Origin: Aquimonas sp044377145
GTDB taxonomy: Bacteria; Pseudomonadota; Gammaproteobacteria; Xanthomonadales; Xanthomonadaceae
Direction of reading: 5' to 3'
DNA length: 64,000 nucleotides
Assembly (NCBI RefSeq): GCF_044377145.1
Contig: NZ_JBILJQ010000005.1
Coordinates: 49,743-113,742 of the forward strand
The notes under the pieces are model-generated. The model saw only the letters and a program-made list of their open reading frames with translations, was not told the origin of the DNA and did no database searches. Of the stretch, positions 52,312-60,757 are shown piece after piece. Position numbers and translations under genes: made by a program. The first letter of the stretch is position 1, and every line of letters begins with the position of its first letter.

Positions 52312-53070
52312 TCACCTCACCCCCAAAATAACCCCCCTCCCCCTCAACCCCTCCATCAGCCCCCGCGCCGGCTCGATCAGCGTCTCGGCCTCGACGCCAG
52401 CCAACTGCGCCAGCCGCTGAACAATCTCGCGCCCGCTGGCCGGTGCCTCACGCAGCTGCTGCAGCAGGGCGTAGGCCATCGGATCGATCTTTGCGAACTT
52501 CACGCCGAAATCCGGCCGTCGCTGCAGCATGAACAGGCTGGGCTCAGCGGGCGCTTCGGCAGGCTGGAAGTCGGGACGAATGCGATCCACCGGCCACACG
52601 TAGGCCAGCGGCCAGGCCAGCGATGACAGCACCGGCCGGCCCTCGATCAGATCGCCGTGTGGATCGATCTCCGCCGTTGGGGCATCCGCAGGCGCGAGTG
52701 CGATCGCCAGCTCCGCCCATTCGTAGTGCGCGAGTTCGGGCAGGAAGCCTGGATCACCGCGGTCGGCGGCGGCACGCGTCTGCAGGTAGGCGATGAACTC
52801 CTGGCCGAGCTCTGGGAACAGCGGTGTCCGTGCGTGATGTTCACGCAGAAAACCATCGACCAGCTCCGCCCAGGCCGCGGCGCCACGCAGCCGGCGGATC
52901 ACCGGAAACTGGCTCGAAAGAAGGCCATCGAGGTTGTTGCGGAACAGCTGCCGGTAGATGTTCAGCCGACGCGCTTCGATGCCCGGCGGCGGCGCGTGCG
53001 TGGCGGGATCACGGATCCAGTGCGCCAGCGCCAGCTGCTGCGCGCGCAGGCCCTCAGGCGCAGCGGGCAT
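52312..53070 (-). CDS. hvfC: HvfC family RiPP maturation partner (DUF2063)
   Basis: This 252-residue protein of the DUF2063/HvfC family assists the DUF692 oxidase in modifying cysteines of a small peptide. Visible features are an N-terminal helical DNA-binding-like region (QQLALAHWIRDP, then RRLNIYRQLFRNNLDGLLSS, then FPVIRRL) and a C-terminal winged-helix half with AREIVQRLAQLAGVEA. The ATG at 53070 overlaps hvfB by 17 bp, which fits co-translation in the hvfABC order. It is the last gene of the set before the convergent terminator region. Confidence 0.9.
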   Translation of the reverse strand: MPAAPEGLRAQQLALAHWIRDPATHAPPPGIEARRLNIYRQLFRNNLDGLLSSQFPVIRRLRGAAAWAELVDGFLREHHARTPLFPELGQEFIAYLQTRAAADRGDPGFLPELAHYEWAELAIALAPADAPTAEIDPHGDLIEGRPVLSSLAWPLAYVWPVDRIRPDFQPAEAPAEPSLFMLQRRPDFGVKFAKIDPMAYALLQQLREAPASGREIVQRLAQLAGVEAETLIEPARGLMEGLRGRGVILGVR

Positions 53071-53941
53071 GGGCGGTCACGGTGCGGCGGGTGGCGACGC
53101 GCTGCAGGTGCTCATGCTGCAGACGCGCGATAGTGTCGAGCTCGTCCAACAGCTCGGCGATCGGCGGGAAGTTGAAGTCGCGCTCCAGCAGGGTCGGCTG
53201 CAGGCCGCAGTGGTCGTAGGCCGCCGCGAGCAGGTTCCAGACCGGGTCGATGACCGCAGCGCCGTGGCTGTCGATGCGTAGATCGACGGCCTCGACGAAA
53301 TGGCCGGCGACATGGATGCCACGTACGCGCCCGGCCGGCAGCGCCTGCAGAAAGCCCAGCGCGTCGTAGCCATGGTTGATGCTGTTGACGTGGATATTGT
53401 TCACGTCCAGCAGCAGATCGCAGTCGGCTTCGGCCAGCACCGCATTGATGAAATCGATCTCGGCCATGGCCTGGAACGGCGCGGCGTAGTAGCTGATGTT
53501 CTCGACCGCCAGCCGGCGGCCCAGTGCGTCCTGCACCTCGCTGATCCGCGCGGCCACATGCCGAACCGCTTCGTCGGTGAACGGAATCGGCATCAGGTCG
53601 TACAGCTGCCCTTCGTCCGAGCAGTAGGACAGATGCTCGCTGTACAGCGGCGTCTGCAGTTCGTCGAGAAAACCGCGCAGGCCGCGCAGGTAATCGTGAT
53701 CAAACGGTTCCGGCCCGCCCAGTGACAGGCTCAGGCCGTGGCAGTAGATCGGGTGATCCGCACGCAGCTGCTGCAGCGCTTCGAAGCGCTTGCCGCCGAC
53801 GCCGATCCAGTTGTCGGGGGCGAGCTCGAGAAAGCCGATGCGCCCGGCCGGCTGCGCCAGCAGTTCGTCCAGCAGCGGGCGGCGCAGGCCGAGGCCGCAC
53901 AGCGTCGACTCGGGCGATTCGGGTTGAGCTCGCAGTGTCAT
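53054..53941 (-). CDS. hvfB: HvfB multinuclear iron oxidase (DUF692, MNIO)
   Basis: This 295-residue TIM-barrel oxidase uses two or three iron ions to turn cysteine residues in the precursor into oxazolone-thioamide or thiooxazole groups. It has family metal ligands in CHGLSLSLGGPEPF, LYSEHLSYC, AVENISYYAAPF, DCDLLLDVNNIHVNSINH, GIHVAGHF and LLERDFNFP, in the expected order. Length is typical. Its start is 71 bp after the precursor stop. The peptide substrate is probably the hvfA product; the exact modification is not visible. Confidence 0.94.
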   Translation of the reverse strand: MTLRAQPESPESTLCGLGLRRPLLDELLAQPAGRIGFLELAPDNWIGVGGKRFEALQQLRADHPIYCHGLSLSLGGPEPFDHDYLRGLRGFLDELQTPLYSEHLSYCSDEGQLYDLMPIPFTDEAVRHVAARISEVQDALGRRLAVENISYYAAPFQAMAEIDFINAVLAEADCDLLLDVNNIHVNSINHGYDALGFLQALPAGRVRGIHVAGHFVEAVDLRIDSHGAAVIDPVWNLLAAAYDHCGLQPTLLERDFNFPPIAELLDELDTIARLQHEHLQRVATRRTVTAHARCA

Positions 53942-54012
53942 CGCAGGGTTTCCTTGGCGCGATGGCGGGTCCGCCGGAACGGACCCGCCCGCGCTTCAAT
54001 GCAGAAACTGGC

Positions 54013-54327
54013 TCAGGCGGCGCCGCCGCACTTGCCCTCGCCGCACTTGCCTTCACCGCAGCTGCCTTCCTTGTCCTTTTCCTCATCGGCCTGCTCGCCG
54101 CAGCTGCCTTCGGCGTCCTTGTCTTCGCCGCACTTGCCCTCGCCGCAGCTGCCTTCCTTGTCCTTCTCGGGTTCGGCCGGCGGCGCGGGCTGGGTGTCAT
54201 CGACGCGCTGATAGCCCTGGTCGAGGTCGGTCACCTGGAAGGCCTGCGCCAGCGGCGACAGCGCGAGGCTGCTGACCAGGGCAGCGCCGAGGGCGAAACC
54301 AAGGGAATTCGAGGTCTTGTTGCTCAT
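54013..54327 (-). CDS. hvfA: HvfA-type Cys-rich RiPP precursor
   Basis: This 104-residue precursor has a signal peptide in residues 1-29 (LGAALVSSLALSPLAQA, then FQV). The tail carries three clusters: EGSCGEGKCG, EGSCGE and EGSCGEGKCGEGKCGG, six Cys in all. The EGKCG motif is the target of MNIO enzymes in Haemophilus HvfA and in bufferin peptides, which bind copper after modification. The ATG at 54327 has AAGGAGT 8 bp upstream. Charged Lys/Glu/Asp linkers separate the clusters. The end use, copper buffering or metal export, is inferred. Confidence 0.92.
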   Translation of the reverse strand: MSNKTSNSLGFALGAALVSSLALSPLAQAFQVTDLDQGYQRVDDTQPAPPAEPEKDKEGSCGEGKCGEDKDAEGSCGEQADEEKDKEGSCGEGKCGEGKCGGAA

Positions 54328-54372
54328 GGGGTGACTCCTTGCGGTGGGTTGGGCGGTGGGGCCCGTCGATGC

Positions 54373-54396
54373 GGAAACAGCGCAGACGCTGTCTCC
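54373..54396. promoter_or_regulatory. Inverted repeat upstream of hvfA
   Basis: GGAAACAGCG and CGCTGTCTCC flank CAGA with one mismatch, in the 129-bp gap between the anti-sigma gene and hvfA. It could be a regulatory site or terminator of the upstream pair. I could not define an ECF promoter box shared with the sigma gene. Confidence 0.35.
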
Positions 54397-54456
54397 GGGT
54401 GGGTTCGCCGCCAGCACCAGCATCGGCGCAGGCAGCGTGTATCAGAACAGGGAGAT

Positions 54457-55119
54457 TCAGACTGTCGCAAGCGCCATCAGCACGCCCTTGTCGTGGCAGA
54501 GACTGACCTTCAGGCCGCGCGCCATGCGCTCGACCGGCGCGTGCGCGATCGCCATGTCCGGCACGCCGCGGTGGCGGGCGGGGTCAAACCGCGCCTGGCA
54601 GAAGCCCAGCACGCCCTGCGCGGTTCGGTAACGCAACATTACGGCCGGCACCGCGGCGATCGAGCAGTGGCGGCCGCCGATCAGTTCGGCATCGCCCGGC
54701 AGCGCGATCGGCGGCGCCTGCAGCATGAAGCCGACGCTGGCGAAGGCTTGCCGCAACTCGTCCATCGAGCCGCTGACCACATCCATCGGTTTGTCGAACA
54801 GATGGTTGTAGGCGACTTCCTCGGCCAGCGCGTCAAGGTTGCTGGCGTTGTTGAACGCGCGCAGGCCGAAGCTGCCCCAGTAGCCGACGGTGGCGGTGGC
54901 GGCCACGCTGGCCGCAATGGCAAACAGGCGGCGACGGCTACGATCGGGTGGGGATCCGGCCCCATCGCTGGGCGAAGCGGGCACCGCATCGGCAGGCATC
55001 GGAGGCACAGCAGGCTGCAGCAGCGCGCGCAGCTGGGCCAGCTGTTCGGGGCGCAGGGATTCGCCCTCGAAGCGCTCGCGGATCGCGCTTCGCAGCGGCA
55101 GTTCGGGTGTACGGCTCAT
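54457..55119 (-). CDS. Putative anti-sigma factor (membrane-anchored)
   Basis: This 220-residue protein has a cytosolic N-terminal helical part (about 70 residues, including LPLRSAIRERFEGESLRPEQ). One transmembrane helix follows (RRLFAIAASVAATATVGYWG), then a 125-residue periplasmic domain with three Cys (GRHCSIA, GFCQARF, SLCHDKG). That layout is the usual one for an anti-sigma partner that senses the periplasm. It overlaps the ECF sigma gene by 4 bp (ATGA). A zinc-binding N-terminal HxxxCxxC is absent. It lies upstream of hvfA, so it probably controls the metal-RiPP genes. Confidence 0.75.
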   Translation of the reverse strand: MSRTPELPLRSAIRERFEGESLRPEQLAQLRALLQPAVPPMPADAVPASPSDGAGSPPDRSRRRLFAIAASVAATATVGYWGSFGLRAFNNASNLDALAEEVAYNHLFDKPMDVVSGSMDELRQAFASVGFMLQAPPIALPGDAELIGGRHCSIAAVPAVMLRYRTAQGVLGFCQARFDPARHRGVPDMAIAHAPVERMARGLKVSLCHDKGVLMALATV

Positions 55120-55616
55120 GCCTGTCCTCCAGTCGCCACATTGCCGGTGCCGCTCGGCCCGGGGTCGGCGAAACGCTTGCGCAGCCGATGCATGCGCGCC
55201 AGCAAAGTGCCGCGCGGCGCGCCGGTCTGCGCGCTGATCTCATCCACGGTGAAGCCCTCGACCGCCCACAGGAACAACACTTCGCGCTCGGCGACGCTGA
55301 ACTCGGCCCAGGCGCGCTCCAGCCAGGCGCGCTCCAGGTGGATGTCTTCCATCGCGCGCAGGTCGACCGCAATTACAGCTTCACTGTCCTCGATCGGGCT
55401 CCAGCGCATCAGAGCGGCGCGGCGCACATCGGCCAGAAAGCAGTTGCGCACGATGCGCAGGAAATAGGCCAGCGCGTTGTCGACATTCTTTGGCGCCGCC
55501 TGCAGCCACTGGGTGACCGCGGTATGGACCACGTCAAACGCGCTGTCGCGGTCGCCGGTCAGGGCCGATGCATAGCGATAGGCACGCTGGAAATCGTCGT
55601 CGCTGAGGGTACTCAT
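55116..55616 (-). CDS. ECF sigma factor
   Basis: This 166-residue sigma-70 family ECF factor has region 2 with DDFQRAYRYASALTGDRDSA, then AYFLRIVRNCFLADVRR. Region 4 has LFLWAVEGFTVDEISAQTGA, then PRGTLLARMHRLRKRF, its helix-turn-helix. It is shorter than housekeeping sigma factors, as expected. The ATG at 55616 begins a unit with its putative anti-sigma partner, and the hvfABC genes follow. This arrangement, ECF plus anti-sigma plus a copper-type RiPP, suggests metal-responsive control. The DoxX gene is divergent. Confidence 0.93.
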   Translation of the reverse strand: MSTLSDDDFQRAYRYASALTGDRDSAFDVVHTAVTQWLQAAPKNVDNALAYFLRIVRNCFLADVRRAALMRWSPIEDSEAVIAVDLRAMEDIHLERAWLERAWAEFSVAEREVLFLWAVEGFTVDEISAQTGAPRGTLLARMHRLRKRFADPGPSGTGNVATGGQA

Positions 55617-55817
55617 CGGCGGTGACTGCAGGCTGGAAGGTGCGGCTGGCTCATTCGAGCGCTCCGTCGGCGGTGTGTCCGCGTTCGAGGCCAGAGGATG
55701 CGCCTACGGGCGCTTTGATTGCATCCCCGGCAACGGGCGTTCGTCCGGACCGCTGCGGCAATCAGGTCGGGCCGCGGCGACTCTGTGCCGACACTTCCAC
55801 TCGCACGGTGTCTCTGC

Positions 55818-56486
55818 ATGTTTCCATCCATCACTTCTGTCACCGGCCTGCTGCGCAGCCGCCTCGACGGTCTGCAGCCTTGGCTTGCTCCGTTGGGTCT
55901 GCGCCTGATCCTCGCCTACGAGTTCGGCGAGGCCGGGCTTGAGAAGCTGCGTGGCGAAAACTGGTTCGCCGGCGTGCAATCGAAGTTCCCGTTCCCGTTC
56001 AATCATGTCGACCCGGAGCTCAGCTGGTGGCTGGCGACCTGGGCCGAACTCGGCGCGGCCGCTCTGCTGGTGGCCGGATTGTTCACGCGCTTCGCAGCCT
56101 ACAGCCTGCTGGTGTTGACCTTCGTCGCCACCGCCGCGGTGCACTGGCCGGCCGAATGGAGCTCGCTGGCGCAGCTGTGGGAGGGCTATGCGATCCGCAA
56201 CAGCGGCGCCGGCAATTTCAAGCTGCCCCTGCTGTTCGCCCTGATGCTGCTGCCGCTGGTACTGGGCGGCGCAGGCCGCTTGAGTGCCGATGCGCTGATC
56301 GCGCGCTGGCTGCCGGCAGCGGGTGCTGCCCGTGTGGACCGCGTCGCCTGGGCACTGGCCGCGCTCGGCCTGGGCCTGCCGATCGCGATGCTGTTTCCGA
56401 CGCTGGGCGTGGGCCTGATGGCGCTGGGCGCCGTGCTGGCCGTGCTTGCGGGCGGCGGCTTCTGGCGCGAGCTCAGGCAAGGCTGA
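55818..56486 (+). CDS. DoxX-family membrane protein
   Basis: This 222-residue membrane protein has four or more transmembrane helices and the DoxX pattern LRLILAYEFGEAGLEKLRGE, with its early charged helix, and FVATAAVHWPAEWSSL. DoxX proteins occur with MNIO clusters (bufD-like). It lies divergent from the ECF sigma gene, across a 201-bp shared promoter region (55617-55817) with no gene. It probably belongs to the metal-RiPP set. The start ATG 55818 was chosen at MFPSITSVTGLLRSRLDGL; an extension to 55719 is less likely. Confidence 0.85.
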   Translation: MFPSITSVTGLLRSRLDGLQPWLAPLGLRLILAYEFGEAGLEKLRGENWFAGVQSKFPFPFNHVDPELSWWLATWAELGAAALLVAGLFTRFAAYSLLVLTFVATAAVHWPAEWSSLAQLWEGYAIRNSGAGNFKLPLLFALMLLPLVLGGAGRLSADALIARWLPAAGAARVDRVAWALAALGLGLPIAMLFPTLGVGLMALGAVLAVLAGGGFWRELRQG

Positions 56487-56520
56487 AGTACTCAGCGCTG
56501 CCGCGCGCTACCGAGCGCGC

Positions 56521-56550
56521 ACGCGGATCAGGCGCCCGCTTGATCCGTGT
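56521..56550. terminator. Hairpin between convergent genes
   Basis: ACGCGGATCA at 56521-56530 pairs with TGATCCGTGT at 56541-56550, with one G-U pair, between the DoxX gene and the minus-strand CSCC-motif gene. It is a plausible bidirectional terminator; there is no clear T run. Confidence 0.5.
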
Positions 56551-56555
56551 TGCCC

Positions 56556-57821
56556 TCAGTCATCACCGGTGCTGAGCCGCACGGCGCGCAGACGGGTGGG
56601 CGCCGGCGCGCCGGCGACGGCTGCGCCGTTCGGCTCGGTCCAGGCCAGCACGGCGGTCTGTCCGAGTGCGGCAAGGCGCGGCACGCCGATGCCGCGGCCG
56701 GCAGGCAGGGCAGCGACATCGATGCGCTGGCGCTCGCCGAGTTCCGCATCGAACAGGCCGAGCCGCAACACGCTCTCGCCCGGTGCACCCGCACCGAGCC
56801 AGCTCAACAGCACGCCGCCGTCGAAGGCCTCGGCATCGACGCGACCGAGCACGGCCGCGCCTTGCTCGATCCGCAACGGGCTCGCGTCGCTGTCCAGTGC
56901 GCGCAGGCGCACCGCCATATCGTTCGCATTCGGCATGGTCGACCAGGCCGCGAACACGCGCTCGCCGTGCTGCGCCAGCGCAGGCCCGTTCACCGGACAG
57001 GCCTTGATCTTCCAGTTGTCGGCGTGCACTAGTCCGGTCACCTGCCAACCGCTGCGATCGCGCGTGGCCAGTGCGATATCGCGGATCTCGTGCTCGCTGC
57101 GGTCGCGCCAGGCGGCCAGATGCGCACCATCGGGCTGGCGCAGCAGGGCGGTCCAGCAGCAGGAGCAGGTGCGTGCATCGAGCTCGATGCCGTCGCTGAC
57201 CGCGCCGCTCGAATCCAGCACCGCCGCGCGCAGGCTCATCGCGCCTTCGTGGCCGCCGTGCTCGTCCTGCAGATCGGTTTCGGCTGGATGCGAGGCGGCA
57301 GCGTGGCGACCGTCCAGCCAGACCAGCCGCATGCGGTCGGCACCATCGGCCGCCATCGACACGAAGCCGTGTTCGCTCAGCGTGCCGTCGTCGTGCGGCG
57401 TGATCGGCGCCGACCAGGTGGCGCCCTCGTCCTGCGAATGCGCGACCCGGATGCCGTAGTGATAGGTGCCCCCGCCTTCCTTCTGTAGCCAGAACGCCCA
57501 CCAGCCGCCGTTGTCGGCGACCGCGATCTGCGGATGGTCGGCCCAGTTCACGAACCAGTCGCAGCCGCGCGCGACTTCATGCGCTTCGCCGAGTTCGCCT
57601 GAGATCGAAAGTGTTGCGACCTGCAGCCGCGCGCAGCCTTCGGGCAAGCGCTCCTGCCAGCTCAGCAGGAAGCGCTGGTTGGCGGCATCGGCCACCACAT
57701 GTGGGGTCAGCGCGTTGGTTTCGATCGGCAGCTCGATCGACACCAGCTGGGCGGGCCCGGCGAGGGCAAGACCCGCGCCGAGCAGACTCAGAAACTGCGC
57801 TGCCAGGTGAGTTCGTACCAC
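56556..57821 (-). CDS. Secreted CSCC-motif sialidase-like (BNR) protein
   Basis: This 421-residue protein starts at GTG 57821, overlapping the TonB receptor gene by 34 bp, with a signal peptide (QFLSLLGAGLALAGPAQ). It shows repeated beta-propeller strands with Asp-box-like turns (AHSQDEGATWSAPI, SxDxGxTW type), so it resembles sialidase or BNR-repeat proteins. A DARTCSCCWTALL motif and two further Cys suggest metal or disulfide roles. The substrate is unknown. It sits downstream of a TonB receptor, near the RiPP-metal cluster. True sialidase activity is not implied, since the catalytic Arg triad and Tyr are not evident. Confidence 0.75.
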   Translation of the reverse strand: MVRTHLAAQFLSLLGAGLALAGPAQLVSIELPIETNALTPHVVADAANQRFLLSWQERLPEGCARLQVATLSISGELGEAHEVARGCDWFVNWADHPQIAVADNGGWWAFWLQKEGGGTYHYGIRVAHSQDEGATWSAPITPHDDGTLSEHGFVSMAADGADRMRLVWLDGRHAAASHPAETDLQDEHGGHEGAMSLRAAVLDSSGAVSDGIELDARTCSCCWTALLRQPDGAHLAAWRDRSEHEIRDIALATRDRSGWQVTGLVHADNWKIKACPVNGPALAQHGERVFAAWSTMPNANDMAVRLRALDSDASPLRIEQGAAVLGRVDAEAFDGGVLLSWLGAGAPGESVLRLGLFDAELGERQRIDVAALPAGRGIGVPRLAALGQTAVLAWTEPNGAAVAGAPAPTRLRAVRLSTGDD

Positions 57822-59911
57822 CGCGGTTCTCCCAACATGAACTGGCCGGCGCCGTAGGGGCGGGTGGCGTAAATGCGATCGTCCAGATTGCGCAGGCGCA
57901 GGCTGATGCGGCCGATCGGTGCATCGTAGCGAAGCAGGGCATCGACCGTGGCATAGCCGGGCAGATACAGCGTGTTGGCGGTGTTGGCGGCACTCTCGCC
58001 GACGCCGCGCAAACCGAGCCCCAGCTCAAGGTTCTGACTGGCGCTGAAATACGTCCAGAGCGTACCGATGCGCTCGGGGACGGCCACCGGGTCATTGCCG
58101 CGACGCGAGACGGCAACGCCGCCGACGACCTCGTCGAAGCGCTCGAACTTCGCGTCCAGCACCGCAGCGCTGGCCTCCACGCGCAAGCGTTCGCCCAGCG
58201 GCATCCGCAGGCTGGCCTCGATGCCACGCGCAGCCTGCTCGCCGACCTGGATCAGCCGGTTGGGGTCCTCCGGGTCGCGGCTCAACAGGTTGGTGCGGCT
58301 GATGTCGTAGACGGCCAGGGTCCAATCGATACGCTCGCTGCTGTGCTTGATGCCGATCTCGACCTGCTCGCTGTCGGTCAGGTCGAAGTTCGCATTCGCC
58401 AGACCCAAGGTGGTGATCTGCGCCGGCGCCTCGCTGGAGGTCGCCAGCGAGCCGTACAGCGTGGTCTGCTCGCTCGGGCTGAAGCTCAGGCCCAGCCGGT
58501 AGCTGCCGGCGCTGTAGCGCTTGTCGAAGCGCAGGCCGCTGACCACGTTGAGCGAGTCGACCTCACTGCGGTCGTGGCGCAGGCCGCTGATCAGGCGCCA
58601 GCGCGGGGCGAGATCGAGCGCGCTTTCAACGAACACCGAGCGCTGCTCGATGTCGGTCGCAGTGCGCGGCAGGAAGGCATCGAGGCTGGTGTAGACACCG
58701 CGCACCGGATCCAGCAGATCGATCGCGTCGTTGAACCGGAACGGGCTGTCGCTGCCGCGGTCGTGGTCGTTGCGATCGGCCTGCAGGCCGAACACGAGCT
58801 GATGCTCGCGGCCGAACAGGCGGTGCGTCCAGACCAGGTCGGCGACCGCGCCGCGCAGTTTCTGGTCATGGCTGATCTCCAGATAGTCGCTACGGCGGAT
58901 CAGGCCGGTCGCCGGCTGCCAGGTGTTGACCTCGGCATTGCGGTAGTAGCGGTCCTCACGGTTGCCGAACAGCACCAGCGAGGCCCGCAAGGACTCGCTG
59001 GGCTGCCATTCGGCACGCGCGCGCAGCCAGTCGACGTCCATGCGGATGGCGTCATCGATCACGTTGTAGTTGATGTCGCGCTGGCTGGGCTCGATGCGGC
59101 CATTGATCAGCGGCGTACCGAAATAGCCTTCTCCATCATCGAGGAAGTGCTCGAAGGCGAGGCTCAGACGCAGGCTGTCGGTAACCGGCGCAGCCAGCTC
59201 GGCATTGATGTGGCGGAACTCGAAACTGGTGTCGCGCGCATAGCCGAAGCTGCCGCGCGCACCCGACTGCTGGTGGCTGGCATCCAGCCGCCAGGCCAGC
59301 CCGCCGCCGGCCACGCTGCCGCCGCTGCCGACCGCAGCCGTTGTGGTGCCGTAGCGGCCGTAGCCGAGATACACATTCGAGCCCGCGCGACCATCGGCGC
59401 GGCGCGGCACCAGATTGATCGCACCCGCCACCGAGCCCTGGCCTGCGGTGAGCGCCGCCGGGCCGCGCAGCACTTCGACCTGCTGATAGTTCAGGGTCAG
59501 CCGTGGCGTCACCTGCCAGCCCGGATAGCGCACGCCGTCGAACAGGATTGGCGAGTTGAACACGCCGGAGAAGCCGCGCCCGCTGATGTTGATCACACCA
59601 AAGCTGTAGGCCGGGACCAACCCGGGCGCCTGCTCCAGCGCATCGAGAAACCCGGCATCGCTGCGCGAGCGCAAGCTGTCGGCATCGATCACCTCGGCCG
59701 AGATCGGCTGCTGCAGCAGCGGCACGTCCAATCTGGATGCGGCACGCGCGGCGCGCTTCAGCGGGCTCGGCGCCTGCCCCTTCACCTCGATTGCATCAAG
59801 CGCGGTGGCTTCGGCGGGCGCGGCCTGTGCGGGCGCGGCCAGCGCAAGCGTCGTCAGCAGCACGGCGGCCGCCAGAGGGTTCAGACGAAGCATCGAAACA
59901 TCGGATGACAT
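57788..59911 (-). CDS. TonB-dependent outer-membrane receptor
   Basis: This 707-residue receptor begins MSSDVSMLRLNPLAAAVLLT, giving a signal peptide ending near AQA. An ATG at 59893 is equally possible. The TonB box region (ALDAIEVKGQAP) is followed by the plug, with LLQQPISAEVIDADSLRSRS and VEVLRGPAALTAGQGSVAGA. The beta barrel ends LGEPRWYELTWQRSF with a terminal Phe. It resembles ferric-siderophore-type receptors (FcuA/FecA group). Given the neighbours, the ligand may be a copper or other metal complex; this cannot be read from sequence. Confidence 0.92.
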   Translation of the reverse strand: MSSDVSMLRLNPLAAAVLLTTLALAAPAQAAPAEATALDAIEVKGQAPSPLKRAARAASRLDVPLLQQPISAEVIDADSLRSRSDAGFLDALEQAPGLVPAYSFGVINISGRGFSGVFNSPILFDGVRYPGWQVTPRLTLNYQQVEVLRGPAALTAGQGSVAGAINLVPRRADGRAGSNVYLGYGRYGTTTAAVGSGGSVAGGGLAWRLDASHQQSGARGSFGYARDTSFEFRHINAELAAPVTDSLRLSLAFEHFLDDGEGYFGTPLINGRIEPSQRDINYNVIDDAIRMDVDWLRARAEWQPSESLRASLVLFGNREDRYYRNAEVNTWQPATGLIRRSDYLEISHDQKLRGAVADLVWTHRLFGREHQLVFGLQADRNDHDRGSDSPFRFNDAIDLLDPVRGVYTSLDAFLPRTATDIEQRSVFVESALDLAPRWRLISGLRHDRSEVDSLNVVSGLRFDKRYSAGSYRLGLSFSPSEQTTLYGSLATSSEAPAQITTLGLANANFDLTDSEQVEIGIKHSSERIDWTLAVYDISRTNLLSRDPEDPNRLIQVGEQAARGIEASLRMPLGERLRVEASAAVLDAKFERFDEVVGGVAVSRRGNDPVAVPERIGTLWTYFSASQNLELGLGLRGVGESAANTANTLYLPGYATVDALLRYDAPIGRISLRLRNLDDRIYATRPYGAGQFMLGEPRWYELTWQRSF

Positions 59912-60028
59912 GCGCACACACTCGGGCGAAAGGAACCGCTTATGGTTGCGGTCTGCGCCGCGCGCGGGAATGCGACCGAATGTCGCAGACTGCGTCGCCC
60001 TGGCCTCGACACGCCGCTGCCGGCGCCG

Positions 60029-60757
60029 ATGGCATCCTCCACCCGCCCCTTTGAACCCGCGTGCCCGACTGTGTCGACTCTTCCGCTTTCCGTGATCATC
60101 CCGCTCGGCCCCGGCGAAACCGCGTGGCGCGCGCTGCTCGGTGATCTCGATGCATTGAGCGCTGAGCACGAGGTGCTGCTGGTCGGCGCGGGCGAACCCG
60201 CGCCCGAGGACTTCGAAGAATCGAATCGCCAGCGCGCCGTGCCGCCGCGCTGGCTGAGCGCAGCGACGGGGCGGGCATCGCAGCAGAACGCCGGCGCTGA
60301 GGCCGCGCGCGGGCGCTGGCTGTGCTTTCTGCACGCCGATTCGCGGCTGCCGCCGGCCGCGTTGGCACAGCTGGCCGCGCTACCGCAGCGCGAGCCCGGC
60401 CTGTACTACTTCGACCTGCGCTTCGCCGCCGATGGCCCGCGCCTGATGGCGCTGAACACCGTCGGCGCCTGGCTGCGGTCGCGCTGTCTGGGCCTGCCCT
60501 TCGGCGATCAGGGTCTGTGCCTGCCGAAGGCCGAATTCGTGCGCCTGGGCGGTTTCGATACCGCGCTCAGCCGCGCCGAGGACCACGCCCTGGTCTGGGC
60601 CGCGCATCGCGCGGAACTACCCGTGCGCAGCCTGCGCGCGCCGATCCTCACCAGTGCGCGCCGTTATGCCGAGCACGGCTGGCTGCGCACCACCCTGCGC
60701 TTCGTCTGGCTGAGCCTGCGCCAAGCGACGGCGTTCTCGCGCGGGCAACGTCTGTGA
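60029..60757 (+). CDS. Glycosyltransferase family 2-like enzyme, TIGR04283 type
   Basis: This 242-residue small GT2-like enzyme has PLSVIIPLGPGE at the nucleotide-binding start, SAATGRASQQNAGAEAARGR, WLCFLHADSRLPP (DxD-like HADS) and FGDQGLCLPKAEFVRLGGFD, the TIGR04283 signature (FGDQGLF...F..lGGf). This type usually lies with a TIGR04282 gene and, in many genomes, with the radical SAM gene now called arsS; all three are here. A GTG at 60071 gives a 228-residue version closer to the family length. The true start is open. The substrate is unknown. Confidence 0.9.
   Translation: MASSTRPFEPACPTVSTLPLSVIIPLGPGETAWRALLGDLDALSAEHEVLLVGAGEPAPEDFEESNRQRAVPPRWLSAATGRASQQNAGAEAARGRWLCFLHADSRLPPAALAQLAALPQREPGLYYFDLRFAADGPRLMALNTVGAWLRSRCLGLPFGDQGLCLPKAEFVRLGGFDTALSRAEDHALVWAAHRAELPVRSLRAPILTSARRYAEHGWLRTTLRFVWLSLRQATAFSRGQRL

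Noticed and set aside
52037..52315. 92-residue open frame on the minus strand
   Set aside because: It reads through several perfect hairpins of a repeat mosaic and has a composition unlike its neighbours.
56556..57821. True sialidase
   Set aside because: Asp-box-like strands are present, but I do not see the catalytic Arg triad and Tyr/Glu of GH33; it is called sialidase-like only.
57611..59908. 765-residue plus-strand open frame
   Set aside because: It is the opposite strand of the TonB receptor gene, which has a signal peptide, plug, barrel and terminal Phe. GC-rich DNA keeps the reverse frame open.
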